Shown here: positions 1 to 9,193 of the stretch, piece by piece | How the letters are laid out: the number at the start of each line of letters is the position of its first letter | How positions within the stretch are numbered: position 1 is the first letter of the stretch | Source: Pedobacter sp. AJM | GTDB lineage: Bacteria; Bacteroidota; Bacteroidia; Sphingobacteriales; Sphingobacteriaceae | Reading direction: 5' to 3' | NCBI RefSeq assembly: GCF_002197755.1 | Contig: NZ_NHOT01000009.1 | Span: 1-64,000 of the forward strand | DNA length: 64,000 nucleotides | Made by a program: the position numbers and the translations under genes | The notes under the pieces: generated by a model | Databases searched by the model: none | Seen by the model: only the letters and a program-made list of their open reading frames with translations | Told to the model about the DNA's origin: nothing

Positions 1-955
1 GGGTCATTTGAACGGAGGTGCAAAAATTTCAACGGCTTCTCCTTCCATCATCTCCCAGGCCGGATAGCAGGGTGCAGAAGGATATTACGCTTAATTTCAC
101 TTGAGATCAATCGTCATCTCGACCGCAGTGGAGAGATCTTTGTACTTAACCTTTAAAAATATTTCTAACACGGCCGTCATTCCCACGCAGGCGGGAACCT
201 TAATGCTTTCACTATTCTGCTGTACTTTTTTATTTTGCCCTAAGCTCTGGCTTGCTTCGGCTCACCGCCGCCGAGGGGCTCTTCTTCTTTGTTCTTGATA
301 ACAAAGAAGCAAACAATCAAGGCTTGGACCTGATGTTGGATTAGCGCGTCGAAATTTAAAAAGCGGTAGCACAAGGACTCGATTTTGTTTTGTCATAAAG
401 ATTAATTTCGAGGGAGCCGTGTGCGCTACCTTGGGCAGTGGGGAAATTTGAACGGAGGTGCAAAAATTTCAACGGCTTCTCCTTCCATCATCTCCCAGGC
501 CGGTAGCAGGGTGTAGAGGGATATTACGCTTAATTTCACTTGAGATCAATCGTCATCTCGACCGCAGTGGAGAGATCTTTGTACTTAACCTTTAAAAATA
601 TTTCTAACACGGCCGTCATTCCCACGCAGGCGGGAACCTTAATGCTTTCACTATTCTGCTGTACTTTTTTATTTTGCCCTAAGCTCTGGCTTGCCTCGGC
701 TGGCCGCCGTGGCCTCTTCTTCTTTGTTCTTGATAACAAAGAAGCAAACAATCAAGGCTTGGACCTGATGTCGGATTAGCGCGTCGAAATTTTAATGGCG
801 GTAGCACAAGGACTCGATTTTGTTTTGTCATAAAGATTAATTTCGAGGGAGCCGTGTGCGCTACCTTGGGCAGTGGGGTCATTTGAACGGAGGTGCAAAA
901 ATTTCAACGGCTTCTCCTTCCATCATCTCCCAGGCCGGTAGCGGGGTGCAGATTG
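1..955. repeat. Tandem array of ~440-bp repeats (two full units, one partial)
   Basis: Unit 1 (1-440) and unit 2 (441-875) are nearly identical, and a third copy starts at 876 and breaks off near 951. Each unit contains the blocks GTCATCTCGACCGCAGTGGA and CGTCATTCCCACGCAGGCGG and a short inverted repeat CTTTGTT/AACAAAG. The main differences are a few substitutions and small indels near 255-285 versus 695-720. Because the window begins exactly at a unit boundary, the array may continue to the left. The open frames inside (for example 101-298 and 540-779) are repeated with the unit and show no protein signature, so I treat them as non-coding. No transposase or terminal inverted repeats are visible. 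Confidence 0.85.
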
Positions 956-1118
956 TGTAGAGCATATTGCAGGTGCGATAATTGGTTCTGGTGAGAAAGG
1001 TGCGGATAGGGGTTATATTGTGGTATTGATATAAAACAAAAAGCCACAGATACTTAGATCTGCGGCTTTATTCGGTCGTCATTCTGAACTTGTTTCAGGG
1101 TTTATGCAGCCTGGCGCA

Positions 1119-2039
1119 TTATGGCTTCTTGCCAATATTTACCCGGATATTCACTTCAAAATCACCATTGGTATAACCGCTGATGGCTGAAGTTGCGGTG
1201 TTGTAATAGGCCATGAAATATAGCGTTGATTTATAATTCATGCCGAAACCAACTGTGGCATTTTTAGTGTTGTGGTACATCGCCATGACATACAATTTAT
1301 CATTGGCAAAATTGGCATTGACACCGGCATCCCATAAATTTTTGTAATTTTTAATGCCCCTGAAAACGCCTTTCGGCTCCAGGCTGATGGCGTTGATGCC
1401 ACTGCCAAAGTTAAATTTATAGCCTACGGCCGAATAAAAGGTAGGCTTGTTGGCATAATTTAAATCATCATTTCTAAATACCGAACGCATATTTGGAAGG
1501 GCACCTTCTATGGTCAGGCTTTTTGAGGTGTAGGAAACACCAAAATCGCCATCTAATTCATAACCGCGATCATTGAAACGGGCAATGGCAGGATCATTGA
1601 TGTCGCTGTTCCGCACGCTGCTTAAATCCAGTTTATCTTGACTGGCACCAAATGATACCCCGAAATTTAATTGCTGGTCGTTATTACTTAAGGGTAAATG
1701 GTAGGCAAAGGTTCCAACGGCTTTGGTACGTTGGATGCCACCTGATTTTTCATTATAAATATTCACGCCCCAGCCAACCTTATTTACCTGCTGATCTAAA
1801 GTTACACTTTGGGTAATGGGGGCACCGGGAATGTTTGACCATTGTTTACGGAAGCTGCCATTGATGTTAAAGCCTTCGTTAATCCCCGCCATTGATGGAT
1901 CCACCAGGTATTTGTTCTGGAAATACTGGGCATTTAAGGGAAGGATTTGTGCACTGACTGTATGGTAAAATAAAATGCCCGCGGCAGATAGAAACGTTAA
2001 CCGACTGATCTGCCTGAGGTGTTGTGTAATTGCTTTCAT
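1119..2039 (-). CDS. PorP/SprF family type IX secretion-associated outer-membrane protein
   Basis: 306 residues with an N-terminal signal peptide ending near residue 30 (TVSAQ). The mature start (LPLNAQYFQNKYLVDPSMAG) is the usual opening of PorP/SprF proteins, followed by alternating strands expected of a small beta-barrel. Proteins of this family sit in the outer membrane and work with type IX secretion, often anchoring or passing one large partner. The gene starts 8 bp after the stop of the 2092-residue protein upstream, which carries a T9SS type B C-terminal domain, so the two almost certainly form one operon and partner pair. The family call is firm; the exact role with this partner is inferred. 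Confidence 0.88.
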   Translation of the reverse strand: MKAITQHLRQISRLTFLSAAGILFYHTVSAQILPLNAQYFQNKYLVDPSMAGINEGFNINGSFRKQWSNIPGAPITQSVTLDQQVNKVGWGVNIYNEKSGGIQRTKAVGTFAYHLPLSNNDQQLNFGVSFGASQDKLDLSSVRNSDINDPAIARFNDRGYELDGDFGVSYTSKSLTIEGALPNMRSVFRNDDLNYANKPTFYSAVGYKFNFGSGINAISLEPKGVFRGIKNYKNLWDAGVNANFANDKLYVMAMYHNTKNATVGFGMNYKSTLYFMAYYNTATSAISGYTNGDFEVNIRVNIGKKP

Positions 2040-2047
2040 GTCTGTAA

Positions 2048-5000
2048 TTAGTCTCTGATGATATTGATATAACCTTTAAATGTGCGGATACCTGTTCCTA
2101 AATCAATGATGTAGTAATAGGTTCCTTCAGCAAGGGGACTTCCGTTTACGGTTCCATCCCAATCATTGGCATAAGCTTGCCTGGTGTATAACACCCGGCC
2201 GGCCTTATCAAAAATCTTCAGGGTATTTTTGGGATAGTAATCGATGTTTTTAACGATAAACCGGTCGTTATAACCATCTCCATTTGGCGTAACGACTGTG
2301 CTGGCTTCCAGTTTGTAATCATCTATCACTGTAATTGAAATGCTTTGCTCAGCTGTGCAGCCATTTGCATTGGTTACGGTAATCTGATAAGTTCCGCTTT
2401 GTTTTGGTCTGATGGTTACGGATGCTGCATTCCGGCCATTGCTGATTTCGGCACCAGTCCAGCTGTATTGCGAACCACCGCTGGCCGTTAAAATAATATC
2501 ATCGCCTTTTGAAATCGAAAAGCCTTTGTTGCTGCTGATCGTAATAACCGGGAGCGGATTGACAACAACACTTACATTTCCGGTTTGCAGTTGGGTGGCA
2601 TAAGTATCTGCCACACTCACCAGGGCATATATAAATGTGCCTGTACTGCTGGTTGGTACACTTACAGTAGCCGTAGCCTCATTTGCGTTAACGGTTCTGT
2701 TGCTGCCACCATTTACCGTATAAGTAAAGGTATATGGTGCTGTTCCGCCTGAACCCGTAAAGATAACTACCGGGGATGTGCTGAAATGACAAACGGCAGT
2801 AGTTCCGCTGAGGTTTGCTACCGGAAGTGGACGAACCAATACCGTTGCCGTACCTGATTGTGGCTGCCCGCAGTTTACATCAGCTACGCTGACCAGATTG
2901 TACACAAAGGTACCTGCTGCAGCCGTAGGCACTGCAATGGTAGCCGTATTTCCTGTTGACGTTACTGTTCTGTTCGTGCCTCCATTGATGGTATAGGTAA
3001 ATGTGTAAGGAGCCGTTCCGTTTGCGCCGGTAAAAGTAATGACTGGTGCGGTGCTGTTTTGCGGAATTGCCGATGAACCGGATATGCCTGCCGTTGCCAG
3101 CGTTCTGACAGTTACTGTTGCCATACCTGTTTGCGCCTGGCCGCAATTTGCATCCTTCACATTTAACAGGTTATAGGTAAACGTTCCGGCAAGGTTAGCA
3201 GGAGCATTTACAGTAACGGTATTGCTTGTTCCTGCCGTGGTAACCATTTGGCTTGTTCCGCCATTTATGTTGTACGTAAAAGTATATGGTGCTGTTCCGT
3301 TTGCCCCTGTAAAAGTGATGGCAGGTGCATCACCGTTTAAGCAAACCGCCGTAGTGCCGGTAATGGTTCCTGTAGCAGCGGGGATAGCGGTTAATTTGAA
3401 AGTTTTGCTGATTTGATTTACACCTCCGAAATCAGTTCCTCCGTTATCCGTAACAGTTACGGTAATATTGGCCTCAGCTGCTGTATTATTTTTTAACCGG
3501 TAAGTGATGGTTCCTTGATCTGCGCCGTTTGCCGCGATGGATAAAACTTCAAATACATTCGCCTGATCAGATGTGACAGAGAGGGTAGTGGTTTGTGCCG
3601 CTTCCGGACCTGCAGAAATGCCGGTTACGGCAATGGTTTGGTTTGACGGAGCATAACAAACGGCCTGATTGGAAACAGCATTGACCGTTGGTGCCCCATT
3701 TCCAAATAAATATCTTGATTTGATGGGATAATGATCGGTTGTGGTTGAACTGTAATTGGTGACCAGCGTTTTTACTGCATCTAACACTTCTGCAGTACCC
3801 TGAATATAATTCAGATTTAAACTTTTGGTTAAAATGACATTGTCAATTACGGTGTTAAAGCCGGCGGTAGATTGTTTACCGGCCAGACTTAAAGGAAGTG
3901 TAATCGGGAAATAATTGGCGGCATCCTGGGTGAAATCAACATAGGATGTTCCCGTTCCGGCGGGCATAGGTGCAATGGTTTTATCCGGATTAAGCACATC
4001 ATTAAAATCGCCAAGGATGATCACCTTTTTACCTGCAAGATTAGCATCAATCCAATCTTTAAGTTGCTTATTGCCCCCTTTTCTTCTGTTATAGGCATCA
4101 ATCTGATCGGCTGTTGTTCCGGTGTTGGCCTTTGCATGAATTTCAATAAAATACAGGCTTTCTTTCTTCCCGTTGATGGTTACTTCCGCCTCCATGGCAA
4201 AAGGAAAACGGCCGGATGACCAGTTTTTATACGGTGTTCCATCAGCACTTGTTGCGGCTACAGCCGGATTATAAGTATCTTCCAGTATACCAAAGGTTCT
4301 GATGGGTTTCAGCAAATCCGTCCGGTACATGAAAGCCAGTTTTTGTGCCAGCGGATAATCTGCATCTGCTTTATTATCGGCATAAGATCCGAATGAGCTG
4401 AAGATGACATTGTATTCGGCAGGTAGAACGGTGTTTCTGAATAAGGTCGTGTCTACCACTTCCGCAAAACCGTATACATCAGCATTGATATTATTGACGA
4501 TGGTTTTAACATTTGCAGCCTGTTGTACATCGTTTGACGGGTCCTGCGCAGGACTGCCAAACCATTCTATGTTCCAGTTGACCACTTCTAAAGTATTGGC
4601 TGCATCAAAGGTATTTCCGGATAAATTCACCGTTTTATTGGCCGAACCGGCGGTGGCAATACTGACATCTGCAGCATAGGTGGTATTTACAGCTGTTGGT
4701 GAAAATTTGGCATAAATAGTTGGCGAAGTATTGTTAATGGCAGCCCTGGTGTAATTCAGGCTTGTTCCAAATGTTCCGCCACTGGTGCTGGAAATGGTGA
4801 AATTTGCTGGCGCAGTTACCGTCACATCTCCCGTAAGGTTACCTGCAGAGAAAGAAAAAGACTTTTCTGCCGAAGTGGTACCGTTTGCCTGATAACCAAA
4901 ATTAACACCGGTGGTAGACGTGCTAATGTCTACCGGAGGTGGTGTTGCAGAGTTTAAAACGGCGAAATCATCTACCGTCCACCTACTGGCCGCTGTTGTA

Positions 5001-8000
5001 CTGGAGTTGTAAACAATGGCCACATAAACCGGGGTGGCTTTATATGCTGTTAAATCAATATTACCGGATTTTGTCCATACATCTGAACCACTTTCCGGGA
5101 ATTTACCATCCAGGTTCACCCAGGTAGCCAATGCCGGATTACCACTGCCGGTATAATCGGTTGAAACTTTCAACTGGAGCTTATCACCTGCAAATGCAGA
5201 TCTGGTCCAGAAGGAAAGTACGGCATAGTTCATGGAGGATAAATTTAGGGCAGGAGAGATCAGCCAATCTTCGTTTAAAATATTTCCACCAGAATAACCA
5301 TTGATTTGCAGGGCATTTCCTGCGCTTGCCGTACCGGCATCATCATTGGCATCATGACCAAAACTGGTGGTACAACCCCATGTTTGCGGTCCGGCTACAC
5401 TGTACTGGTAAAAGCCGTCGGCTAAGGCCGGGCTGCCTGCCGTGGTGCAGTTTTCAAAATTGAATACCGTTTGATTGGGATCAATAGCGGCTCCGCTTAA
5501 AGAAAGGGAAATGGAAGGTGCACCGGCACTGGCATGTAAAACAGCACCTGTTGCGTTTCCAACAGTCGTTGGACTGAACCTTACATATACCGTTTGATTG
5601 CCGGTTAAATCTGTCGCACTGTAACTGATCGTAGCAGAGAAGTTTATGTTATCTTTTGAAAGGGAATAAGGTGCCGTTGTGGTTAAGGTAGTGGCTCCGG
5701 TTAAATTTCCTGCCGATAATACATAACGTTGCGCCGCAGATGTGGTATTGATGGCCTGATTGATAAAGGTCAGGCTTTTGGGGCTAACAGAAAGGTAAGG
5801 GCCTGTGGTAGAAACAGGTTCGCTCATCGTGGTGTTTTGGGGATTTACTGCTTTGGCCAAAAAGTCAAATGCATTGTCGTCACTGTCAAAGCCGTTTCCT
5901 GAAAACTCTTCTGTTCCGCCCGTGCCCAGTGTAGTAACATCAGAAGTGGCAGATGCCTTGCGTTCAATGGAAAAAGTACTAGAAGGAGCAGGGGCAGGAC
6001 CAGTACCTTCAAAGCCATTGGCAGTACCAAAACCTACAAAATCTATTATTGATGCACCGGTAGGGGTGGCGCCGGTTTGTGCGGTGGCTGCATTGCTTAA
6101 CAAAACTTTTCCTGCCGCACCAGCCATGTTAATTGTACCGATCCGGTCGGGCGTAGGCAAATTCGTGGTACCACCTGTACCTGCTGCCTGCTGGATGAGG
6201 TAAAAACCTTTGGGTGCAATACTTCCGGAAAGGGTTGTAACCTGCCAGGATGTTCCTGTTGCACTGGCATACTGTACTGACCAGCCATTGAGGCTTACGG
6301 CGGAAGATGTCGGGTTATACAATTCTATAAAATCATTCTTGTATGTCGAGCCCGAATTGCCGCCACCGCCGTAAATTTCAGAGATCACCACATGACTGGC
6401 ACCGGTTGGTTCTTTTATGCTGCTGTTTTGAGGATTAGGAGCATTACTTACAAAATCGGTGTTATTATTGTCTGTATCATAACCGTTTCCTTCAAATTCT
6501 TCAGACCCGCCGGCAGAAAGGCTTGCCACGGTTGAGCTTGCTGTAGCCTTCCGTTCGGCTGATGTAGAACTGGTTAGTACGGCCGCGGCACCGCTTCCTT
6601 CAAAGCCATTCGCGGTAGGACCAACGCCTACTTTGTCGACGATGGCTGCACCAGCAGGGTTGGCACCACTTAAAGCTGTGATGCTATTGCTGAGCACGAT
6701 TTTAAACGCGGTGCCAGCCATATTAATGGTTCCGGTTACATCCGGTGCCGGGAGGTTTTGTGTTCCGCCGCTGCCGGCAGCTTCCTGAATTAAAAAGAAT
6801 CCTTTTGCAGGAATGCTGCCCGTTAAGGGCGTAACCTGCCAGGATGTGCCGGTTGCCGCGCCATATTGTACGCTCCATCCGGTTAAATCTACAGCCGCAT
6901 TACCCGGATTGTATAATTCAATAAAATCATTTTTATAAGTGGCACCTGAATTTCCGCCTCCGCCATAAACTTCTGAAATCACCACATGCGTAGCCGCTAC
7001 CGGTGGTGCAGCACCAATTCCGCTTACTGTAATATTTTGTGTGGTGGCACCTGTGCTGGCTATGCTGATGCGCTCCATAGAACTGGTTGCAGCCGTTGGC
7101 GAGAAGCGGGCATAAACGGTTTTCGCTGATGCCAGTTCCGTAGCGGTGTAGGTAATTGAAGTGCTGTATGTTACATTATCTTTAGAAATATAAAAAGGGG
7201 CAACTGAAGTCAGGTTAACGGCATCCGTTAATCCGCTGGCACTTAAAGTATAGGTTTGAGCTGTTGAATTGGTGCCTGTAGTCACGGTTCCAAAATCCAG
7301 TGCGGTTTGATCAACGGTTAAGGTTGCAGATTGCCCCATGCCGGTTAATGATACCACCGGCGGATTGGCCACCCCGCCACCCGCTGTTGTGATGCTGCCT
7401 GCCGAAGTACCTGTAGTTACAGGTGTAAAGCGCACATATACCGTGTTGCTGCCGGCAGATAGTTCACTGTTGTTATACGTTAATGAAGAGCTGAAACCCG
7501 CTCCTGATGTTTTGGATAGAGCATAAGGTGCAGCAGTAGTTAAAGTAACGTTGCTTCCGTTAAGGTTAGCTGAACTTAAGCTATAATTTTGCTCGGCAGG
7601 TGTACTATTGATTAGCTGCGTTCCAAAATCGAGGGTTGATTTACTGGCGGACAGGGATGGTACCAATGCTGCGGTCGCTGTAACAGTGAGGTCGTCAATC
7701 GAAATTTTCGGTCTTGAGCCGGTAGTTCCGCCTGAACCATTGTGATAATAAAATCTGAACGTGACGCTGGAGGCATTATTCAATGTTGCCGGAAGGATTA
7801 CATTTACATTTCCGGAGCTGGCCACATTGTTGGTGAAATTTAAAACCTGTGCAGCTGTTAATTCGGTAAAGTTTGTTCCGTCTGTTGAGGTATATATCCT
7901 TAAAGAACCATTGCGGTTTCCTGTTGAGTTACTGACCTGCTCCCATTTAAAACTTAAATTCCCCGCATTAACTCCTGAAAAATTAACCAGGAAATCAATG

Positions 8001-8326
8001 GCAGTAGCAGAAGTATTATCTGTAGCCCCTGTGCTAAGGAGTTGAATATTTTGCGTTCCCTTTTGCACGCCCCCGCTTGATCCGGTGGTAAAGGTGGCAG
8101 AAGAAGCAGTGGTTCTTACACCATCTGGAATAGTACCTGAGGGATTAACCGGAACAGCCTTAAAGGCTGAAGCACCCGTTCCGCTGCCAAAACCATTTGT
8201 CCAGCTTGCAATGGATGAGAAATTTTCAGTGTAGGTATTGCCCGGCTGACTTGCCATTGGTACTGGTGTTTGCGCTTTTGCAAATTGGCAAACGAGAAAA
8301 AAAGAGACGAGTAAAAGTCTTTTCAT
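2048..8326 (-). CDS. Giant secreted multidomain nuclease-like protein, T9SS type B sorting domain
   Basis: 2092 residues. Order: signal peptide (1-19, ending AKAQ); an adhesin-like jelly-roll (about 20-215); two Hydin/BACON-like beta repeats (about 225-435); two lamin-tail domains beginning HVVISE near 442 and 642; another beta repeat; a cleaved-adhesin/choice-of-anchor domain (about 955-1125); an endonuclease/exonuclease/phosphatase domain (about 1245-1540) with NWNIEWFG, GDFNDV near 1438 and a TDHYPI ending; three SprB-like repeats (about 1650-1925); an Ig-like repeat; and a gliding-motility-type C-terminal domain (about 2005-2092, TPNGDGYND start). The last domain marks export through type IX secretion and surface attachment. 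The nuclease motifs look intact, so it is likely a cell-surface DNase or phosphodiesterase. Substrate is not known. Confidence 0.85.
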   Translation of the reverse strand: MKRLLLVSFFLVCQFAKAQTPVPMASQPGNTYTENFSSIASWTNGFGSGTGASAFKAVPVNPSGTIPDGVRTTASSATFTTGSSGGVQKGTQNIQLLSTGATDNTSATAIDFLVNFSGVNAGNLSFKWEQVSNSTGNRNGSLRIYTSTDGTNFTELTAAQVLNFTNNVASSGNVNVILPATLNNASSVTFRFYYHNGSGGTTGSRPKISIDDLTVTATAALVPSLSASKSTLDFGTQLINSTPAEQNYSLSSANLNGSNVTLTTAAPYALSKTSGAGFSSSLTYNNSELSAGSNTVYVRFTPVTTGTSAGSITTAGGGVANPPVVSLTGMGQSATLTVDQTALDFGTVTTGTNSTAQTYTLSASGLTDAVNLTSVAPFYISKDNVTYSTSITYTATELASAKTVYARFSPTAATSSMERISIASTGATTQNITVSGIGAAPPVAATHVVISEVYGGGGNSGATYKNDFIELYNPGNAAVDLTGWSVQYGAATGTSWQVTPLTGSIPAKGFFLIQEAAGSGGTQNLPAPDVTGTINMAGTAFKIVLSNSITALSGANPAGAAIVDKVGVGPTANGFEGSGAAAVLTSSTSAERKATASSTVASLSAGGSEEFEGNGYDTDNNNTDFVSNAPNPQNSSIKEPTGASHVVISEIYGGGGNSGSTYKNDFIELYNPTSSAVSLNGWSVQYASATGTSWQVTTLSGSIAPKGFYLIQQAAGTGGTTNLPTPDRIGTINMAGAAGKVLLSNAATAQTGATPTGASIIDFVGFGTANGFEGTGPAPAPSSTFSIERKASATSDVTTLGTGGTEEFSGNGFDSDDNAFDFLAKAVNPQNTTMSEPVSTTGPYLSVSPKSLTFINQAINTTSAAQRYVLSAGNLTGATTLTTTAPYSLSKDNINFSATISYSATDLTGNQTVYVRFSPTTVGNATGAVLHASAGAPSISLSLSGAAIDPNQTVFNFENCTTAGSPALADGFYQYSVAGPQTWGCTTSFGHDANDDAGTASAGNALQINGYSGGNILNEDWLISPALNLSSMNYAVLSFWTRSAFAGDKLQLKVSTDYTGSGNPALATWVNLDGKFPESGSDVWTKSGNIDLTAYKATPVYVAIVYNSSTTAASRWTVDDFAVLNSATPPPVDISTSTTGVNFGYQANGTTSAEKSFSFSAGNLTGDVTVTAPANFTISSTSGGTFGTSLNYTRAAINNTSPTIYAKFSPTAVNTTYAADVSIATAGSANKTVNLSGNTFDAANTLEVVNWNIEWFGSPAQDPSNDVQQAANVKTIVNNINADVYGFAEVVDTTLFRNTVLPAEYNVIFSSFGSYADNKADADYPLAQKLAFMYRTDLLKPIRTFGILEDTYNPAVAATSADGTPYKNWSSGRFPFAMEAEVTINGKKESLYFIEIHAKANTGTTADQIDAYNRRKGGNKQLKDWIDANLAGKKVIILGDFNDVLNPDKTIAPMPAGTGTSYVDFTQDAANYFPITLPLSLAGKQSTAGFNTVIDNVILTKSLNLNYIQGTAEVLDAVKTLVTNYSSTTTDHYPIKSRYLFGNGAPTVNAVSNQAVCYAPSNQTIAVTGISAGPEAAQTTTLSVTSDQANVFEVLSIAANGADQGTITYRLKNNTAAEANITVTVTDNGGTDFGGVNQISKTFKLTAIPAATGTITGTTAVCLNGDAPAITFTGANGTAPYTFTYNINGGTSQMVTTAGTSNTVTVNAPANLAGTFTYNLLNVKDANCGQAQTGMATVTVRTLATAGISGSSAIPQNSTAPVITFTGANGTAPYTFTYTINGGTNRTVTSTGNTATIAVPTAAAGTFVYNLVSVADVNCGQPQSGTATVLVRPLPVANLSGTTAVCHFSTSPVVIFTGSGGTAPYTFTYTVNGGSNRTVNANEATATVSVPTSSTGTFIYALVSVADTYATQLQTGNVSVVVNPLPVITISSNKGFSISKGDDIILTASGGSQYSWTGAEISNGRNAASVTIRPKQSGTYQITVTNANGCTAEQSISITVIDDYKLEASTVVTPNGDGYNDRFIVKNIDYYPKNTLKIFDKAGRVLYTRQAYANDWDGTVNGSPLAEGTYYYIIDLGTGIRTFKGYINIIRD

Positions 8327-8489
8327 ATAGTTTGTTGGTTTAAAACAAATGTATATGCAAAAGCCTTATAATCAGATTAACTTAATGTTAAATAGTACGA
8401 TTGTGGAAAAATAAATTTTAAGGAAGGTAATTTTTCTGTATCACCAACGTTGCGTTCAATTCCTATCTGCTCACTTGAGTCTTCAATAA

Positions 8490-9110
8490 CTATAAAAACT
8501 CCTCAATATCGCCTTTACCTTCACGAATCACTTCAAACTCCCCGTTTGTGCAGTCTACTACAGTAGAAGCTTCATTGTCTCCATAACCACCATCAATCAC
8601 AAGATCAACCAGGTGCTCATATTTTTCATGAATCAATTCCGGGTCGGTAGAATATTCAATAACGTCATCATCATCTTTGATGGAGGTAGACAGGATGGGG
8701 TTCCCCAGTTCCTTTACTATCGCCCTGGCAATATTATTATCCGGAACACGGATACCTACAGTTTTTTTGTTGGAACTAAGTAGTTTGGGTACATTGTTGT
8801 TCGCATTAAAGATGAAGGTAAAGGGACCTGGCAAGGCCTTTTTTAATACCCTGAACTCAGTATTGTCTATGGGTTTGATATAATCAGAAATATGCTTCAA
8901 ATCATGACAGATAAACGAGAAGTTTGCCTTTTCGGGTTTAATTCCCCGCAGGCGGGCAATCTTTTCAATGGCTTTTGGATTGGTGATGTCGCAGCCCAAA
9001 CCATAAATGGTATCCGTAGGGTAAATAATCAAGCCGCCTTTCTTTAACACTTCAACCACCTGCTGGATGGCTTTTTCATTTGGGTTTTCAGGATAGATTT
9101 TAATAAGCAT
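8490..9110 (-). CDS. Sua5/YciO/YrdC family protein (putative threonylcarbamoyl-AMP synthase)
   Basis: 206 residues, a single YrdC domain without the extra C-terminal Sua5 domain. The N-terminal PTDTIYGLGCD motif is the family hallmark, followed by a basic RLRGIKPEKANFSF segment and GIRVPD. Family members make threonylcarbamoyl-AMP for the t6A37 modification of ANN-decoding tRNAs. The RGIKPEKANFSF segment is closer to the YciO subgroup than to TsaC, and YciO function is less settled, so I do not assign tsaC. It is divergent from the glutamate synthase-like gene, with an 83-bp shared upstream region. Confidence 0.8.
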   Translation of the reverse strand: MLIKIYPENPNEKAIQQVVEVLKKGGLIIYPTDTIYGLGCDITNPKAIEKIARLRGIKPEKANFSFICHDLKHISDYIKPIDNTEFRVLKKALPGPFTFIFNANNNVPKLLSSNKKTVGIRVPDNNIARAIVKELGNPILSTSIKDDDDVIEYSTDPELIHEKYEHLVDLVIDGGYGDNEASTVVDCTNGEFEVIREGKGDIEEFL

Positions 9111-9193
9111 AGCGTAAAAATAACAATTTAATGGTGTTGGTTGTTTAATAATCTTAATCTTTGTATGAACAAAACATACGCTAATCTATCATT

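Noticed and set aside
101..882. Several 65-80 codon frames in the left-edge repeat
   Set aside because: They recur with each repeat unit on both strands, lack any family signature, and follow the non-coding repeat words, so they are by-products of the repeat.
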